Positions 16,248 to 25,404 of a stretch of DNA of 64,000 nt are shown in pieces (position 1 is the first letter of the stretch; the number at the start of each line of letters is the position of its first letter). The translations under genes were made by a program, and so were the position numbers. The notes beneath the pieces are model-generated. The model made no database searches. It saw nothing but the letters and a program-made list of their open reading frames with translations, and was not told the DNA's origin. Where the stretch lies: positions 1-64,000 of the forward strand of contig NZ_JAOTBD010000002.1 in assembly GCF_026162625.1 (NCBI RefSeq), read 5' to 3'. Source of the DNA: Paracoccus beibuensis (GTDB taxonomy: Bacteria > Pseudomonadota > Alphaproteobacteria > Rhodobacterales > Rhodobacteraceae).

Positions 16248-16789
16248 CAGCTGTCGCTTCCGATGTTCACGGCCTCGACCGACCATTGATCGCCGATGCG
16301 GTTCAGCACGGTCATCGACAGGGGCGCCACCGCGAAGGACAGTGCCACCGCGCCGACGACCATGGACAGCGCCGCACGGACGGTACCGGCATGGGCGATC
16401 AGCAGGCTGTCGCGGTCGAGCGACTGCAGCACGGGGATCACGCGTGCGGCCATGTCGTCGAAGCTCTCGCCGCCATCCGGGCGGTGCCGCGCGAGTCGGT
16501 CGGGGGGCAGCTGGCCAAGGTCGGGGATCCGGTCGGGAGGCAGATCCTCCCACCGGCCGAAATCCTGTTCCCACAGCGACGGCTCCAGCCGGTCGGGGAC
16601 AAGACTAAGCGCCTCGGCCGTCTGTCGGCAACGCAGGGCGGGGCTGGCGATCACCTGGGTGGGTGCGCCGATCCTGCCGCGTTGCCGGGCCAGCGCCGCA
16701 AGGTTGCCGCAATTCGCCGCGACGTCGCGCCGGCCAACCATCCGGCCGTCGGGAACGCAAGGCGCGTGGCGCAGGATTGTCAGCCGCAT
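16247..16789 (-). CDS. Histidine phosphatase family protein, possible alpha-ribazole phosphatase
   Basis: A 180-residue protein of the phosphoglycerate-mutase-like superfamily. The catalytic N-terminal motif is LRHAP (RHA where most members have RHG). A second arginine lies in SPALRCRQTAEAL, an acidic segment in GESFDDMAARV, and the second catalytic His in LLIAHAGTVRAAL. Overlap with cobD suggests a role in cobalamin assembly, where alpha-ribazole-5'-phosphate is dephosphorylated. That is inference from context, since broad-specificity phosphatases of this fold look the same. No cobalamin riboswitch was recognised in the 168 bases upstream. Confidence 0.8.
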   Translation of the reverse strand: MRLTILRHAPCVPDGRMVGRRDVAANCGNLAALARQRGRIGAPTQVIASPALRCRQTAEALSLVPDRLEPSLWEQDFGRWEDLPPDRIPDLGQLPPDRLARHRPDGGESFDDMAARVIPVLQSLDRDSLLIAHAGTVRAALSMVVGAVALSFAVAPLSMTVLNRIGDQWSVEAVNIGSDS

Positions 16790-16889
16790 GGATGCTCTGC
16801 CCGTTCAGGTTCGCGTCTTCTTGGCAATCATCGTCGCGCAAGGCAAGCCCTGCCGCTTGACGCAATCGCGCCGGACGCGCAGCCTGTGC

Positions 16890-16935
16890 TTGACGGGCGG
16901 GCGTGGCCTGCTCTATGGAAATGAACAAGCGTTCA
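16890..16935 (+). promoter_or_regulatory. Promoter and palindromic operator candidate for the leucine-catabolic operon
   Basis: TTGACG (16890-16895), a 17-base spacer and CTATGG (16913-16918) resemble a housekeeping sigma-70 promoter. Immediately after it, 16922-16935 is a perfect inverted repeat TGAAC-AAGC-GTTCA, well placed to block transcription. The isovaleryl-CoA dehydrogenase start is 23 bases further on. No regulator gene is adjacent. Confidence 0.4.
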
Positions 16936-16957
16936 ATAACCGGGGAGGGGGATCGCG

Positions 16958-18118
16958 ATGTTCACGCGGGGCATGGAATTCGATCTGGGCGAGGATGTGA
17001 ACGCGCTGCGTGACATGGTGCACCGTTGGGCGCAGGACCGCGTCGCGCCGCTGGCCTCCGAAGTCGACAGCACCAACGCCTTCCCGAACGAGCTGTGGGC
17101 CGAGATGGGCGAGCTTGGCCTTTTGGGCATCACCGTTCCCGAGGAATGGGGCGGCGCGGGCATGGGCTACCTGGCCCACGTGATCGCGGTCGAGGAGATC
17201 GCCCGCGCCAGCGCCAGCGTCAGCCTGTCCTATGGCGCGCATTCGAACCTCTGCGTGAACCAGATCAAGCTGAACGGGACCGACGAACAGAGGGCAAAAT
17301 ATCTGCCGGACCTGTGCAGCGGCAAGGCCGTGGGCGCACTGGCCATGTCCGAGGAAGGCGCGGGCAGCGACGTCGTCGGCATGAAGCTGCGGGCCGAGAA
17401 GCGCAATGACCGCTTCGTGCTGAACGGCAACAAGTACTGGATCACCAATGCGCCCGACGCGCAGACGCTGGTGGTTTATGCCAAGACCGATCCCGAAGCG
17501 GGGTCAAAAGGCATCACGGCCTTGATCGTCGAACGCGGCATGTCCGGCTTTTCCACCGGCCCGCATTTCGACAAGCTGGGAATGCGCGGATCGAACACGG
17601 GCGAGTTGATCTTCGAGAATTGCGAGATCCCGTTCGAGAACGTCCTGGGCGAGGAGGGCCGGGGCGTTCGGGTGCTGATGTCGGGCCTGGACTACGAGAG
17701 AGTGGTCCTGTCCGGCATCGGCACCGGCATCATGGCGGCCTGCCTGGACGCCGTCATGCCCTATGTGGCCGAGCGTCGACAGTTCGGCCAGCTTATCGGG
17801 TCGTTCCAGCTGATGCAGGGCAAGATCGCCGACATGTATGTCGCGCTGAACACCGCGCGCGCCTATGTCTATGAGGTGGCGCGGGCCTGCGATGCCGGCA
17901 AGGTAACCCGCCAGGACGCGGCGGGCGCGGTGCTTTATGCCAGCGAACAGGCGATGGTGCAGGCGCATCAGGCCGTTCAGGCGCTTGGCGGGGCGGGGTT
18001 CCTGAACGACAGCGCGGTCAGCCGCCTGTTCCGCGACGCCAAGCTGATGGAGATCGGCGCCGGCACCAGCGAGATCCGCCGCATGCTGATCGGCCGCGAA
18101 CTGATGGGGCTGGTCTGA
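16958..18118 (+). CDS. ivd: Isovaleryl-CoA dehydrogenase
   Basis: An FAD-dependent acyl-CoA dehydrogenase that converts isovaleryl-CoA to 3-methylcrotonyl-CoA, the first committed step after leucine transamination and oxidation. It is 386 residues, the standard length. Family signatures are [20 protein letters not shown] (FAD/substrate), [36 protein letters not shown] and the C-terminal [20 protein letters not shown] with [16 protein letters not shown]. The isovaleryl-CoA assignment comes from close match to IVD motifs and from the following carboxylase, hydratase and lyase genes. GGGGAGGGGG precedes the ATG. First gene of a compact operon, also called liuA. Its stop overlaps the next start (TGATG). 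Confidence 0.93.
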   Translation: MFTRGMEFDLGEDVNALRDMVHRWAQDRVAPLASEVDSTNAFPNELWAEMGELGLLGITVPEEWGGAGMGYLAHVIAVEEIARASASVSLSYGAHSNLCVNQIKLNGTDEQRAKYLPDLCSGKAVGALAMSEEGAGSDVVGMKLRAEKRNDRFVLNGNKYWITNAPDAQTLVVYAKTDPEAGSKGITALIVERGMSGFSTGPHFDKLGMRGSNTGELIFENCEIPFENVLGEEGRGVRVLMSGLDYERVVLSGIGTGIMAACLDAVMPYVAERRQFGQLIGSFQLMQGKIADMYVALNTARAYVYEVARACDAGKVTRQDAAGAVLYASEQAMVQAHQAVQALGGAGFLNDSAVSRLFRDAKLMEIGAGTSEIRRMLIGRELMGLV

Positions 18119-18558
18119 TGCGCCCCCTTCTTGTTCTGGCCCTGTCCGCCGCGCCCGCTTTTGCCCAAGGCGGCTTCGATCCGGCCCCCGTCAGCGACTG
18201 TCTTGCAGCCGAGGGTGGCCGCGACTGCATCGGCCTGGCCGCCCGGGCCTGCATGGAGGGTGAGGGCAGCCAGACGACCCTGGGGATGAACCAATGCTAC
18301 GCGGACGAACGCGACCTTTGGGACGGGCGGCTGAACGACGCCTTCGGGTCAGCGATGCAGACGCTGCCACCGGTCCGCGCGGAAGCGCTGCGCGAGATGC
18401 AGCGCGCATGGATCGGGTATCGGGACGCCGCCTGCGCCTATGACGCGGCCCGCTATGACGGCGGCAGCCTGGCGGGGACCGTCCGGCTTCAATGCCAGAT
18501 GCAGCTGACGGCCGAGCAGGCGCTGCGGCTGCAAGCCTCATTGGCCGAGGACGGCTGA
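18118..18558 (+). CDS. LprI-type lysozyme-inhibitor family protein (DUF1311-like)
   Basis: A 146-residue protein with a signal peptide ([16 protein letters not shown], cleavage around 16-17), so periplasmic. The rest is a small Cys-containing helical domain with CLAAEGGRDCIGLAARAC, NQCYADERDLWDGRLNDAF, MQRAWIGYRDAACAYDAARY and a final C. This pattern matches the lysozyme inhibitor LprI/DUF1311 family. It is coupled on both sides: its ATG overlaps the ivd stop (18116-18120) and its stop overlaps the next ATG (18556-18560). A cell-envelope protein inside a leucine-degradation operon has no evident metabolic role. Its function here is unknown. Confidence 0.75.
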   Translation: MRPLLVLALSAAPAFAQGGFDPAPVSDCLAAEGGRDCIGLAARACMEGEGSQTTLGMNQCYADERDLWDGRLNDAFGSAMQTLPPVRAEALREMQRAWIGYRDAACAYDAARYDGGSLAGTVRLQCQMQLTAEQALRLQASLAEDG

Positions 18559-20105
18559 TGACGCGGCTGCTGAGTCATGCGGATTACGACCGCCTGCGAG
18601 CCGAGTTCCGCTGGCAGTTTCCCGCGCGCCTGAACATGGCGGATCAATGCTTGACGCATGATCGGGACCAGGTGGCGATCATCGAACATGACGGCCAAGC
18701 GCGGCAGGTGACGTATGCCCAGCTAACGGCGATGACCGACCGGCTGGCGCACGCATTGGATGCAGCCCCGGGTGACCGCGTCGGCATCCTGCGCACTCAG
18801 TCGGCCTGGACCGCTGCGGCGCATCTGGCGGTGTGGAAGTCGGCGGCGATCGCTGTCCCGCTGTTCAAGCTGTTCGGCCCCGAGGCGCTGGCGCTGCGGC
18901 TGGAGGATGCGGGCGTCCGGACCGTCATCACCGACCCCGAGGGGCGCGCGATGCTGCAGCCCTTTGCGCATCTGCGCATCATCGTCCCCGAGGATGGGCT
19001 GCCAGATGCGGGGCCGTTCTCGACCCGTGCCACCGGCCCCGAGGATCCGGCGGTCATCATCTACACCTCGGGCACGACGGGCGCGCCCAAGGGGGCGCTG
19101 CACGGGCATCGCGTCCTGACCGGCCACCTGCCGGGGGTCGAGATGAGCCACGACCTGCTGGGCCAGCCCGGCGACGTGATCTGGACCCCGGCCGATTGGG
19201 CCTGGATCGGCGGGCTGTTCGATGTGGCCATGCCGGCGCTGGCGCTTGGCGTGCCCGTGGTCGCGGCGCGGATGCCCAAGTTCGATCCTCGGGCCGTGGC
19301 GCAATTGATCGAGGATTGCGGCATCCGCAACGTGTTTTTCCCGCCCACGGCGCTGAAGATGCTGAAGGCTGCCGACATCCGCCTGCCGGGGCTGCGCAGC
19401 GTCGCATCGGGCGGAGAGACCCTGGGGGCCGAGATGCTGGCCTGGGGGCGCGGTGCCTTTGGCCTGACGATCAACGAGTTCTATGGCCAGACCGAATGCA
19501 ACATGGTCGCCTCCAGCAGCGCGGCGATGTTCCCTGAATGCGCGGGCGCCATCGGACGCGCCGCGCCGGGATTCGACGTGCAGGTCATCGACGACAGCGG
19601 CCAGTCCACGGCTGCCGAGGGCGACATCGCCATCCGTCGCGGCGCGGGCAGCATGATGCTGGGCTACTGGCAAAAGCCCGAGGCGACGGCCGCAAAGTTC
19701 CGGGGCGAGTGGATGGTGACCGGCGACCGTGGCGTGATCGAGGACGGGTACATCCGCTTCGTCGGGCGCGACGACGACGTGATCACCTCGGCCGGATACC
19801 GGATCGGGCCATCCGAGATCGAGGATTGCCTGCTGCGTCACCCCGCCGTGGCGCAGGTCGGCGTGATCGGCAAACCTGATCCCCTGCGCACGGAAATTGT
19901 CAAGGCTTACATCGTGTTGCGGCAAGGATATGAACCATCGGATGAACTTGCGGCCACGCTTCAGGCCCATGCCCGCAGCCAGTCCGCCGCCCATTCCTAT
20001 CCGCGAGAGATCGCCTTTCTCGACGCCCTGCCGATGACCGTGACCGGCAAGGTCATGCGCCGGGAGCTGCGCAAGCTGGCCATGACCGAGGAGACCCCGA
20101 CATGA
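18558..20105 (+). CDS. AMP-dependent acyl-CoA synthetase/ligase
   Basis: A 515-residue ANL-superfamily enzyme that activates a carboxylic acid through an acyl-adenylate. ATP-site motif [17 protein letters not shown] is near residue 165, then [13 protein letters not shown] around 310. The A8 hinge and catalytic motifs [20 protein letters not shown] and [11 protein letters not shown] follow, and the C-terminal catalytic Lys is in [13 protein letters not shown]. Placement between ivd and mccB suggests it activates isovalerate, 3-methylcrotonate or acetoacetate. Acetoacetate activation would recycle the product of HMG-CoA lyase. Which substrate is used cannot be decided. It overlaps mccB by four bases (ATGA). 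Confidence 0.87.
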   Translation: MTRLLSHADYDRLRAEFRWQFPARLNMADQCLTHDRDQVAIIEHDGQARQVTYAQLTAMTDRLAHALDAAPGDRVGILRTQSAWTAAAHLAVWKSAAIAVPLFKLFGPEALALRLEDAGVRTVITDPEGRAMLQPFAHLRIIVPEDGLPDAGPFSTRATGPEDPAVIIYTSGTTGAPKGALHGHRVLTGHLPGVEMSHDLLGQPGDVIWTPADWAWIGGLFDVAMPALALGVPVVAARMPKFDPRAVAQLIEDCGIRNVFFPPTALKMLKAADIRLPGLRSVASGGETLGAEMLAWGRGAFGLTINEFYGQTECNMVASSSAAMFPECAGAIGRAAPGFDVQVIDDSGQSTAAEGDIAIRRGAGSMMLGYWQKPEATAAKFRGEWMVTGDRGVIEDGYIRFVGRDDDVITSAGYRIGPSEIEDCLLRHPAVAQVGVIGKPDPLRTEIVKAYIVLRQGYEPSDELAATLQAHARSQSAAHSYPREIAFLDALPMTVTGKVMRRELRKLAMTEETPT

Positions 20106-21706
20106 AGCTGACCTCGACCGCGCTGCCGTCCTCGGACCAGTTCCGCGCCAATCGCGATGCGCATCTGGCGCTGCTGGACACCGCGCGGCAGGCCGCCGAG
20201 GCCGCCGCGGCCGGCGGCGGCCCCAAGGCGATGGAGCGGCATGTCAGCCGGGGCAAGATGCCCCCGCGCGAACGGGTGGCGAACCTGCTGGACCCCGGCA
20301 GTGCGTTTCTGGAAATCGGGGCGACGGCGGCACATGGGCTTTATGACGGCGCGGCACCCTGTGCGGGCGTCATTGCGGGCGTGGGCCGGGTGCATGGTCA
20401 GGACGTGATGGTCGTGGCCAATGACGCCACCGTCAAGGGCGGCACCTATTATCCGATGACAGTGAAGAAGCACCTGCGCGCACAAGAGATCGCCGAGGTA
20501 TGTCACCTGCCCTGCGTCTACCTGGTCGACAGCGGCGGCGCGAACCTGCCCAACCAGGACGAGGTCTTTCCCGACCGCGACCATTTCGGGCGCATCTTCT
20601 TCAATCAGGCCCGGATGAGCGCCAAGGGCATCCCGCAGATCGCCGTGGTCATGGGGTCCTGCACGGCGGGCGGCGCCTATGTGCCGGCGATGTCGGATGT
20701 GACGATCATCGTGCGCGGGCAGGGCACGATCTTTCTGGCAGGCCCGCCCTTGGTCAAGGCCGCGACCGGAGAGGTGGTCACGGCCGAGGATCTTGGTGGC
20801 GGCGACGTTCATACGCGCCTGTCCGGCGTGGCGGACTATCTGGCCGAGGATGACGCCCATGCGCTGGCACAGGCGCGGCGCTCCATCGGCAACCTCAACC
20901 GCCGCAGGCCGGACACGGTGCTGTGGCAGTCGCCGGAACCGCCCGCCCATGACCCCGAGGAGATCCTCGGCGTCGTGCCGGCCGACCTGCGTACCCCCTA
21001 CGACATCCGCGAGGTGATCGCCCGCATCGTTGACGGGTCGCGCTTCGACGAGTTCAAGGCCCGCTTCGGCGAGACGCTGGTCACTGGCTTCGCCCATGTC
21101 GACGGCTGCCCCGTCGGCATCGTTGCCAACAACGGCGTCCTGTTCAGCGAGGCCGCCCAGAAGGGCGCGCATTTCATCGAGCTGTGCAGCGCCCGCAACA
21201 TCCCGCTGGTCTTCCTGCAGAACATCACCGGCTTCATGGTCGGCCGCAAGTACGAGAATGAGGGCATCGCCCGCCACGGCGCAAAGATGGTCACCGCCGT
21301 CGCCACCACAAATGTGCCCAAAATCACCATGCTGGTCGGCGGCAGCTTCGGGGCCGGCAACTATGGCATGGCGGGTCGGGCCTATTCACCGCGCTTCCTG
21401 TGGACCTGGCCGAACAGCCGCATCAGCGTGATGGGCGGGGAACAGGCGGCGGGCGTGCTGGCCACCGTGCGCCGCGAGGGGATCGAGCGTCAGGGCGGCA
21501 CCTGGCTGCCCGAGGAGGAGGCCGAATTCAAGCGCCCCACCATCGAGATGTTCGAGCGGCAGTCGCATCCGCTTTATGCCTCGGCGCGGCTTTGGGACGA
21601 CGGCATCATCGACCCGCGCAAGTCGCGCGACGTGCTGGCCCTGTCGCTGCGCGCGTCGCTGAACGCGCCCATCGAGCCGACGCGCTTCGGCCTCTTCCGG
21701 ATGTGA
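20102..21706 (+). CDS. mccB: 3-Methylcrotonyl-CoA carboxylase, carboxyltransferase (beta) subunit
   Basis: Transfers CO2 from carboxybiotin to 3-methylcrotonyl-CoA, giving 3-methylglutaconyl-CoA. It is 534 residues, the normal MCC-beta length, with two crotonase-like carboxyltransferase domains. Recognisable segments are [60 protein letters not shown], the oxyanion-type [13 protein letters not shown], and in the second half [20 protein letters not shown] and [19 protein letters not shown], which are characteristic of MCC rather than propionyl-CoA carboxylase. The gene overlaps the ligase gene by four bases and is followed by the biotin subunit gene. Also called liuB. Confidence 0.95.
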   Translation: MKLTSTALPSSDQFRANRDAHLALLDTARQAAEAAAAGGGPKAMERHVSRGKMPPRERVANLLDPGSAFLEIGATAAHGLYDGAAPCAGVIAGVGRVHGQDVMVVANDATVKGGTYYPMTVKKHLRAQEIAEVCHLPCVYLVDSGGANLPNQDEVFPDRDHFGRIFFNQARMSAKGIPQIAVVMGSCTAGGAYVPAMSDVTIIVRGQGTIFLAGPPLVKAATGEVVTAEDLGGGDVHTRLSGVADYLAEDDAHALAQARRSIGNLNRRRPDTVLWQSPEPPAHDPEEILGVVPADLRTPYDIREVIARIVDGSRFDEFKARFGETLVTGFAHVDGCPVGIVANNGVLFSEAAQKGAHFIELCSARNIPLVFLQNITGFMVGRKYENEGIARHGAKMVTAVATTNVPKITMLVGGSFGAGNYGMAGRAYSPRFLWTWPNSRISVMGGEQAAGVLATVRREGIERQGGTWLPEEEAEFKRPTIEMFERQSHPLYASARLWDDGIIDPRKSRDVLALSLRASLNAPIEPTRFGLFRM

Positions 21707-21777
21707 GCGGTGGCGGTGCACTGGGCGGAGTTCTTCACGCAAAGACAAGACGGCAGGCGTTCGCAAGGGAGGCAGCC

Positions 21778-23703
21778 ATGTTCGACAAGATCCTGATCGC
21801 CAACAGGGGCGAGATCGCCTGCCGGGTGATCGATACCTGCCGGCGCATGGGCGTGGCGACGGTCGCGGTCTATTCGGACGCGGATCGCGCGGCGCGCCAT
21901 GTCGCGATGGCCGATCAGGCGGTGCACCTGGGCGGGCCCGCGCCTGCCGACAGCTATCTGCGGGGCGACGCGATCATTGCGGCGGCGCTGGCGACGGGGG
22001 CGCAGGCCATTCATCCAGGTTATGGCTTCCTGTCCGAGAACCCCGGATTCGTGGATGCGGTCGACGCTGCGGGCCTGGTCTTCATCGGCCCCTCGGCCAA
22101 GGCAATCCGCGCGATGGGGCTGAAGGACGCGGCCAAGGCGCTGATGGAAGAGGCGGGTGTGCCGGTCGTCCCCGGCTATCACGGCGCCAACCAGGACCCG
22201 GCGCATCTGGCGGATCAGGCCGCCGCCATCGGCTATCCGGTGCTGATCAAGGCGGTCGCGGGCGGTGGCGGCAAGGGGATGCGGCGCGTCGACGATCCGG
22301 CGGGTTTCGGCGAGGCGCTGGATTCGGCCCGCTCCGAGGCGCGGACGGCCTTCGGCAACCCGGACGTCCTGATCGAGAAATACGTACTGTCGCCGCGCCA
22401 TATCGAGGTCCAGGTCTTTGGCGACGGCACACGGGCGGTGCATTTGTTCGAGCGCGACTGCTCGCTGCAGCGGCGCCACCAGAAGGTCATCGAGGAGGCT
22501 CCGGCGCCGGGCATGACGCCCGAGATGCGTGCCGCGATGGGCGGGGCGGCGGTGAAGGCAGCCGAGGCCATCGGCTATTCCGGGGCGGGGACGATCGAGT
22601 TCATCGTGGACGGCAGCGAGGGGCTGCGGCCGGACCGCTTCTGGTTCATGGAGATGAACACCCGATTGCAGGTGGAACATCCCGTGACCGAGGCGATCAC
22701 CGGCATCGACCTTGTCGAATGGCAATTGCGCGTCGCCAGTGGCGAAAGCCTGCCCGCTCGTCAGGAGGACCTGGCAATCCAGGGCCACGCCTTCGAAGCG
22801 CGGCTCTATGCCGAGGATGTGGCGGCAGGCTTCCTGCCGGCGACCGGGCGCCTGTCGCACCTGCGTTTCCCGGACGGCGCGCGCATCGAAACCGGTGTGC
22901 GCCCGGGCGACGCCATCAGCCCGTGGTATGACCCGATGATCGCCAAGGTGGTCACACATGGCGCGACACGGGCCGTGGCACTTCGGGCGCTGGAACAGGC
23001 GCTGGTCGATACCGAGGTCGCGGGCTCGGTGACGAACCTGGACTTCCTGATCGCGCTGGCGCGGCACGGCGGCTTTCGGCGCGGAGAGGTCGACACGGGG
23101 CTGATCGCCCGCGACCTGGACGCGCTGATCGCGGATTCGGCGCCGGATGCGCGGGCGCTGGTGCTGGGGGTCGTCGGGCTGGCGGGGCTGTCCGATCCCG
23201 CCGTCCGGGGCGGGGTGACGCTGTGGCAGCCGCTGCGGCGGACCGTGGCGTGGGATGGTGGACAGGCCATGCTCGAGGTGCTGGGGCCCGGCGCTGCCCG
23301 CGTGACGCTGGATCAAGCGCATGACGTGCGCTGGCAGGGCGACCGCTGGTGGGTCGATGGTCACCTTTGCCGAGAGCGGATCGTCTGCCATGCCGCCGGG
23401 GTCAGCGTCTTCGGCGGGCGAACGGTGCATCTGGCGGCGCTGGATCCGCTGGCGCGGGCCGGTGCCGAGGATGGCGGCGACGGGCTGACCCGTTCGCCGA
23501 TGCCGGGACTGGTGAAGGCGGTCCACGTGACGCAAGGGCAGGCGGTCGCAGCCGGCGACCGGCTTGTCGTGCTGGAGGCCATGAAGATGGAGCACAGCCT
23601 GACTGCCGCGCGCGACGGCCTGGTGGCCGAGGTTCTGGCGCAGGCGGGCGACCAGGTCGAGGCCGGTGCCCCGCTGATCCGGCTGGAGGACGCCGATGTC
23701 TGA
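21778..23703 (+). CDS. mccA: 3-Methylcrotonyl-CoA carboxylase, biotin carboxylase (alpha) subunit
   Basis: A 641-residue biotin-dependent subunit. The biotin carboxylase domain (about 1-445) begins MFDKILIANRGEIACRVI and has the ATP-grasp loop AVAGGGGKGMRRV, the catalytic region EMNTRLQVEHPVTE and HAFEARLYAED. A central domain follows. The biotinyl domain (about 570-641) carries the target Lys in VLEAMKMEHSL. The start is the ATG preceded by AAGGGAGG. Longer upstream frames are unrelated sequence. With MccB it forms the alpha-beta holoenzyme of leucine degradation (liuD). Its end overlaps the HMG-CoA lyase start by eight bases. Confidence 0.95.
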   Translation: MFDKILIANRGEIACRVIDTCRRMGVATVAVYSDADRAARHVAMADQAVHLGGPAPADSYLRGDAIIAAALATGAQAIHPGYGFLSENPGFVDAVDAAGLVFIGPSAKAIRAMGLKDAAKALMEEAGVPVVPGYHGANQDPAHLADQAAAIGYPVLIKAVAGGGGKGMRRVDDPAGFGEALDSARSEARTAFGNPDVLIEKYVLSPRHIEVQVFGDGTRAVHLFERDCSLQRRHQKVIEEAPAPGMTPEMRAAMGGAAVKAAEAIGYSGAGTIEFIVDGSEGLRPDRFWFMEMNTRLQVEHPVTEAITGIDLVEWQLRVASGESLPARQEDLAIQGHAFEARLYAEDVAAGFLPATGRLSHLRFPDGARIETGVRPGDAISPWYDPMIAKVVTHGATRAVALRALEQALVDTEVAGSVTNLDFLIALARHGGFRRGEVDTGLIARDLDALIADSAPDARALVLGVVGLAGLSDPAVRGGVTLWQPLRRTVAWDGGQAMLEVLGPGAARVTLDQAHDVRWQGDRWWVDGHLCRERIVCHAAGVSVFGGRTVHLAALDPLARAGAEDGGDGLTRSPMPGLVKAVHVTQGQAVAAGDRLVVLEAMKMEHSLTAARDGLVAEVLAQAGDQVEAGAPLIRLEDADV

Positions 23704-24559
23704 GCGTGTCGAGATCTTCGAGATGGGACCACGCGACGGGTTGCAGAACGAGAAGCGGCTGATCCCAACGGTCCATAAGATCGCGCTGGTGGACCTGCTG
23801 TCGCAGGCGGGTTTCAGCCGGATCGAGGTGACAAGCTTCGTGTCGCCGAAATGGGTGCCGCAGATGGCCGACGCGGCCGAGGTCATGGCCGGGATGACGC
23901 GGGCGGCGACCGTCCGCTATGCCGTCCTGACGCCGAACCTGCGCGGATACCATGCCGCCAGGGCCGCGGGTGCCGACGAGGTTGCGATCTTTGCCAGCGC
24001 ATCAGAAGGCTTCAGCCGGGCCAACCTGAACGCCTCGATCGCGGAAAGCCTCGAGCGGTTGGCGCCGGTGGCGGAAGCCGCGCTCGGCGACGGGATCGCC
24101 CTGCGCGGCTATGTCAGCGTGGTCACCGACTGCCCGTTCGACGGCCCGACGCCGCCCGCGCAGGTGGCAAAGGTCGCGGCTGCCCTCCGCGACATGGGCT
24201 GCGCCGAGATCAGCCTTGGCGACACGATCGGGCAAGGGCGCCCCGAAACCGTCGACGCGATGCTGGCGGCCGTCCTGCAAGAGCTGCCGGCGGATCGGCT
24301 GGCGGGGCATTTCCACGACACCGCCGGGCGGGCGCTGGCCAACGTCGATGTCAGCCTGGCCCGGGGGCTGAGGATCTTCGACGCCGCCGTCGGAGGGCTG
24401 GGCGGTTGCCCCTATGCGCCCGGCGCGGCGGGCAACGTCGCGACCGAGACGCTGGCAGCGCATCTGTCGGCGCGGGGCTTCGATCACGGGTTGGACATGG
24501 ACATCATCGGACGCGCGGCCGACATGGCCCGCGCCATGAGGGAGGGCGCAGATGCCTGA
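23696..24559 (+). CDS. mvaB: Hydroxymethylglutaryl-CoA lyase
   Basis: Cleaves HMG-CoA to acetyl-CoA and acetoacetate, the last step of leucine breakdown. It is 287 residues, a TIM-barrel of the HMGL-like family. The N-terminal motif EMGPRDGLQNEKRLIPT holds the Arg-Asp metal/catalytic residues. TSFVSPKWVPQMADA follows. GHFHDTAGRALANV carries the metal-binding His pair. The catalytic glycine-rich loop GGLGGCPYAPGAAGNVATE, with its Cys, lies near residue 240. It starts inside the end of mccA and overlaps the hydratase gene by eight bases. Also called liuE. Confidence 0.95.
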   Translation: MSERVEIFEMGPRDGLQNEKRLIPTVHKIALVDLLSQAGFSRIEVTSFVSPKWVPQMADAAEVMAGMTRAATVRYAVLTPNLRGYHAARAAGADEVAIFASASEGFSRANLNASIAESLERLAPVAEAALGDGIALRGYVSVVTDCPFDGPTPPAQVAKVAAALRDMGCAEISLGDTIGQGRPETVDAMLAAVLQELPADRLAGHFHDTAGRALANVDVSLARGLRIFDAAVGGLGGCPYAPGAAGNVATETLAAHLSARGFDHGLDMDIIGRAADMARAMREGADA

Positions 24560-25334
24560 AACGATCAGGATCGAGACCGACGCGCGCGGCGTGGCCACGC
24601 TGAGGCTTGCACGGCCCGACAAGCACAACGCCCTGTCGCGCCGGATGATGGATGAACTGACCGAAGCGGCCCGTGCCTTGGGTTCTGAACCTGCAGTGCG
24701 CGCGGTGATCCTGGCGGCCGAGGGTGCCACGTTCTGTGCGGGCGGCGACCTTGGCTGGATGCGGCAGCAGATGGAGGCTGACGAGCCGACGCGGCGGGAA
24801 GGCGCCCGCGCGCTGGCCGGCATGCTGTCGGCGCTGAACCTGATGCCCAAGCCGCTGATCGCGCGCGTGCACGGAAACGCCTTTGGTGGTGGGGTCGGGA
24901 TGATGTCGGTCTGCGACATCGCCATTGCCGCCGCCCCGGCCCGGTTCGGCCTGACCGAGGTGCGCCTCGGCCTTATCCCGGCGACGATCGGTCCCTATGT
25001 CGTGGCGCGGATGGGCGAGCCGATGGCGCGGCGCGTCTTCTTCTCGGCCCGCCTCTTCGATGCGTCCGAAGCGGTGACGCTGAACCTTGCCGCGCGTGCC
25101 GTGGCGCCAGAGGATCTGGACGCCGCCGTCGAAGCCGAAGTCGCGCCCTTTCTGCAAGCCGCACCGGCAGCTGTCGCCGCCGCCAAGGCTCAATGCCGCG
25201 CGCTTGGCCCCCGGATCGACAACGCCGTCATCGAGGACAGCATCGATCGCCTGGTGGAAGTCTGGAAGGGCGGCGAGGCATCGGAAGGCATCGCCGCCTT
25301 CTTCGACAAGCGCAAACCCGGCTGGCAGAGCTGA
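24552..25334 (+). CDS. Enoyl-CoA hydratase family, probable methylglutaconyl-CoA hydratase
   Basis: A 260-residue crotonase-fold enzyme, likely LiuC, converting 3-methylglutaconyl-CoA to HMG-CoA. That step lies between the carboxylase and the lyase encoded just upstream. Motifs are RLARPDKHNALSRRMMDEL, the oxyanion-hole segment AEGATFCAGGDLGWMR, and VHGNAFGGGVGMMSVCDIAI followed by TEVRLGLIPATIGPYVVARM. The last includes the Glu expected of hydratases. The specific substrate is inferred from the operon, as the fold alone does not decide it. Last gene of the operon, followed by a strong terminator shared with glyA. Confidence 0.9.
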   Translation: MPETIRIETDARGVATLRLARPDKHNALSRRMMDELTEAARALGSEPAVRAVILAAEGATFCAGGDLGWMRQQMEADEPTRREGARALAGMLSALNLMPKPLIARVHGNAFGGGVGMMSVCDIAIAAAPARFGLTEVRLGLIPATIGPYVVARMGEPMARRVFFSARLFDASEAVTLNLAARAVAPEDLDAAVEAEVAPFLQAAPAAVAAAKAQCRALGPRIDNAVIEDSIDRLVEVWKGGEASEGIAAFFDKRKPGWQS

Positions 25335-25358
25335 CGGTGGGTCGTTCGATCCCTGAAG

Positions 25359-25394
25359 ACGCCCGGCCGCTGACATCAGCGGCGGGCGTGTTCC
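25359..25394. terminator. Terminator between the leucine operon and glyA
   Basis: A long hairpin pairs ACGCCCG-CCGCTG (25359-25372, one bulged G) with CAGCGG-CGGGCGT (25377-25389), loop about 4 bases, followed by GTTCCCC. It lies between two convergent transcription units and may serve both. Confidence 0.7.
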
Positions 25395-25404
25395 CCAGAC
25401 CTGC

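Noticed and set aside
16790-16957. Possible cobalamin riboswitch upstream of the histidine phosphatase and cobD
   Set aside because: The B12-box pattern (GCCACTG) was not found in the divergent spacer.
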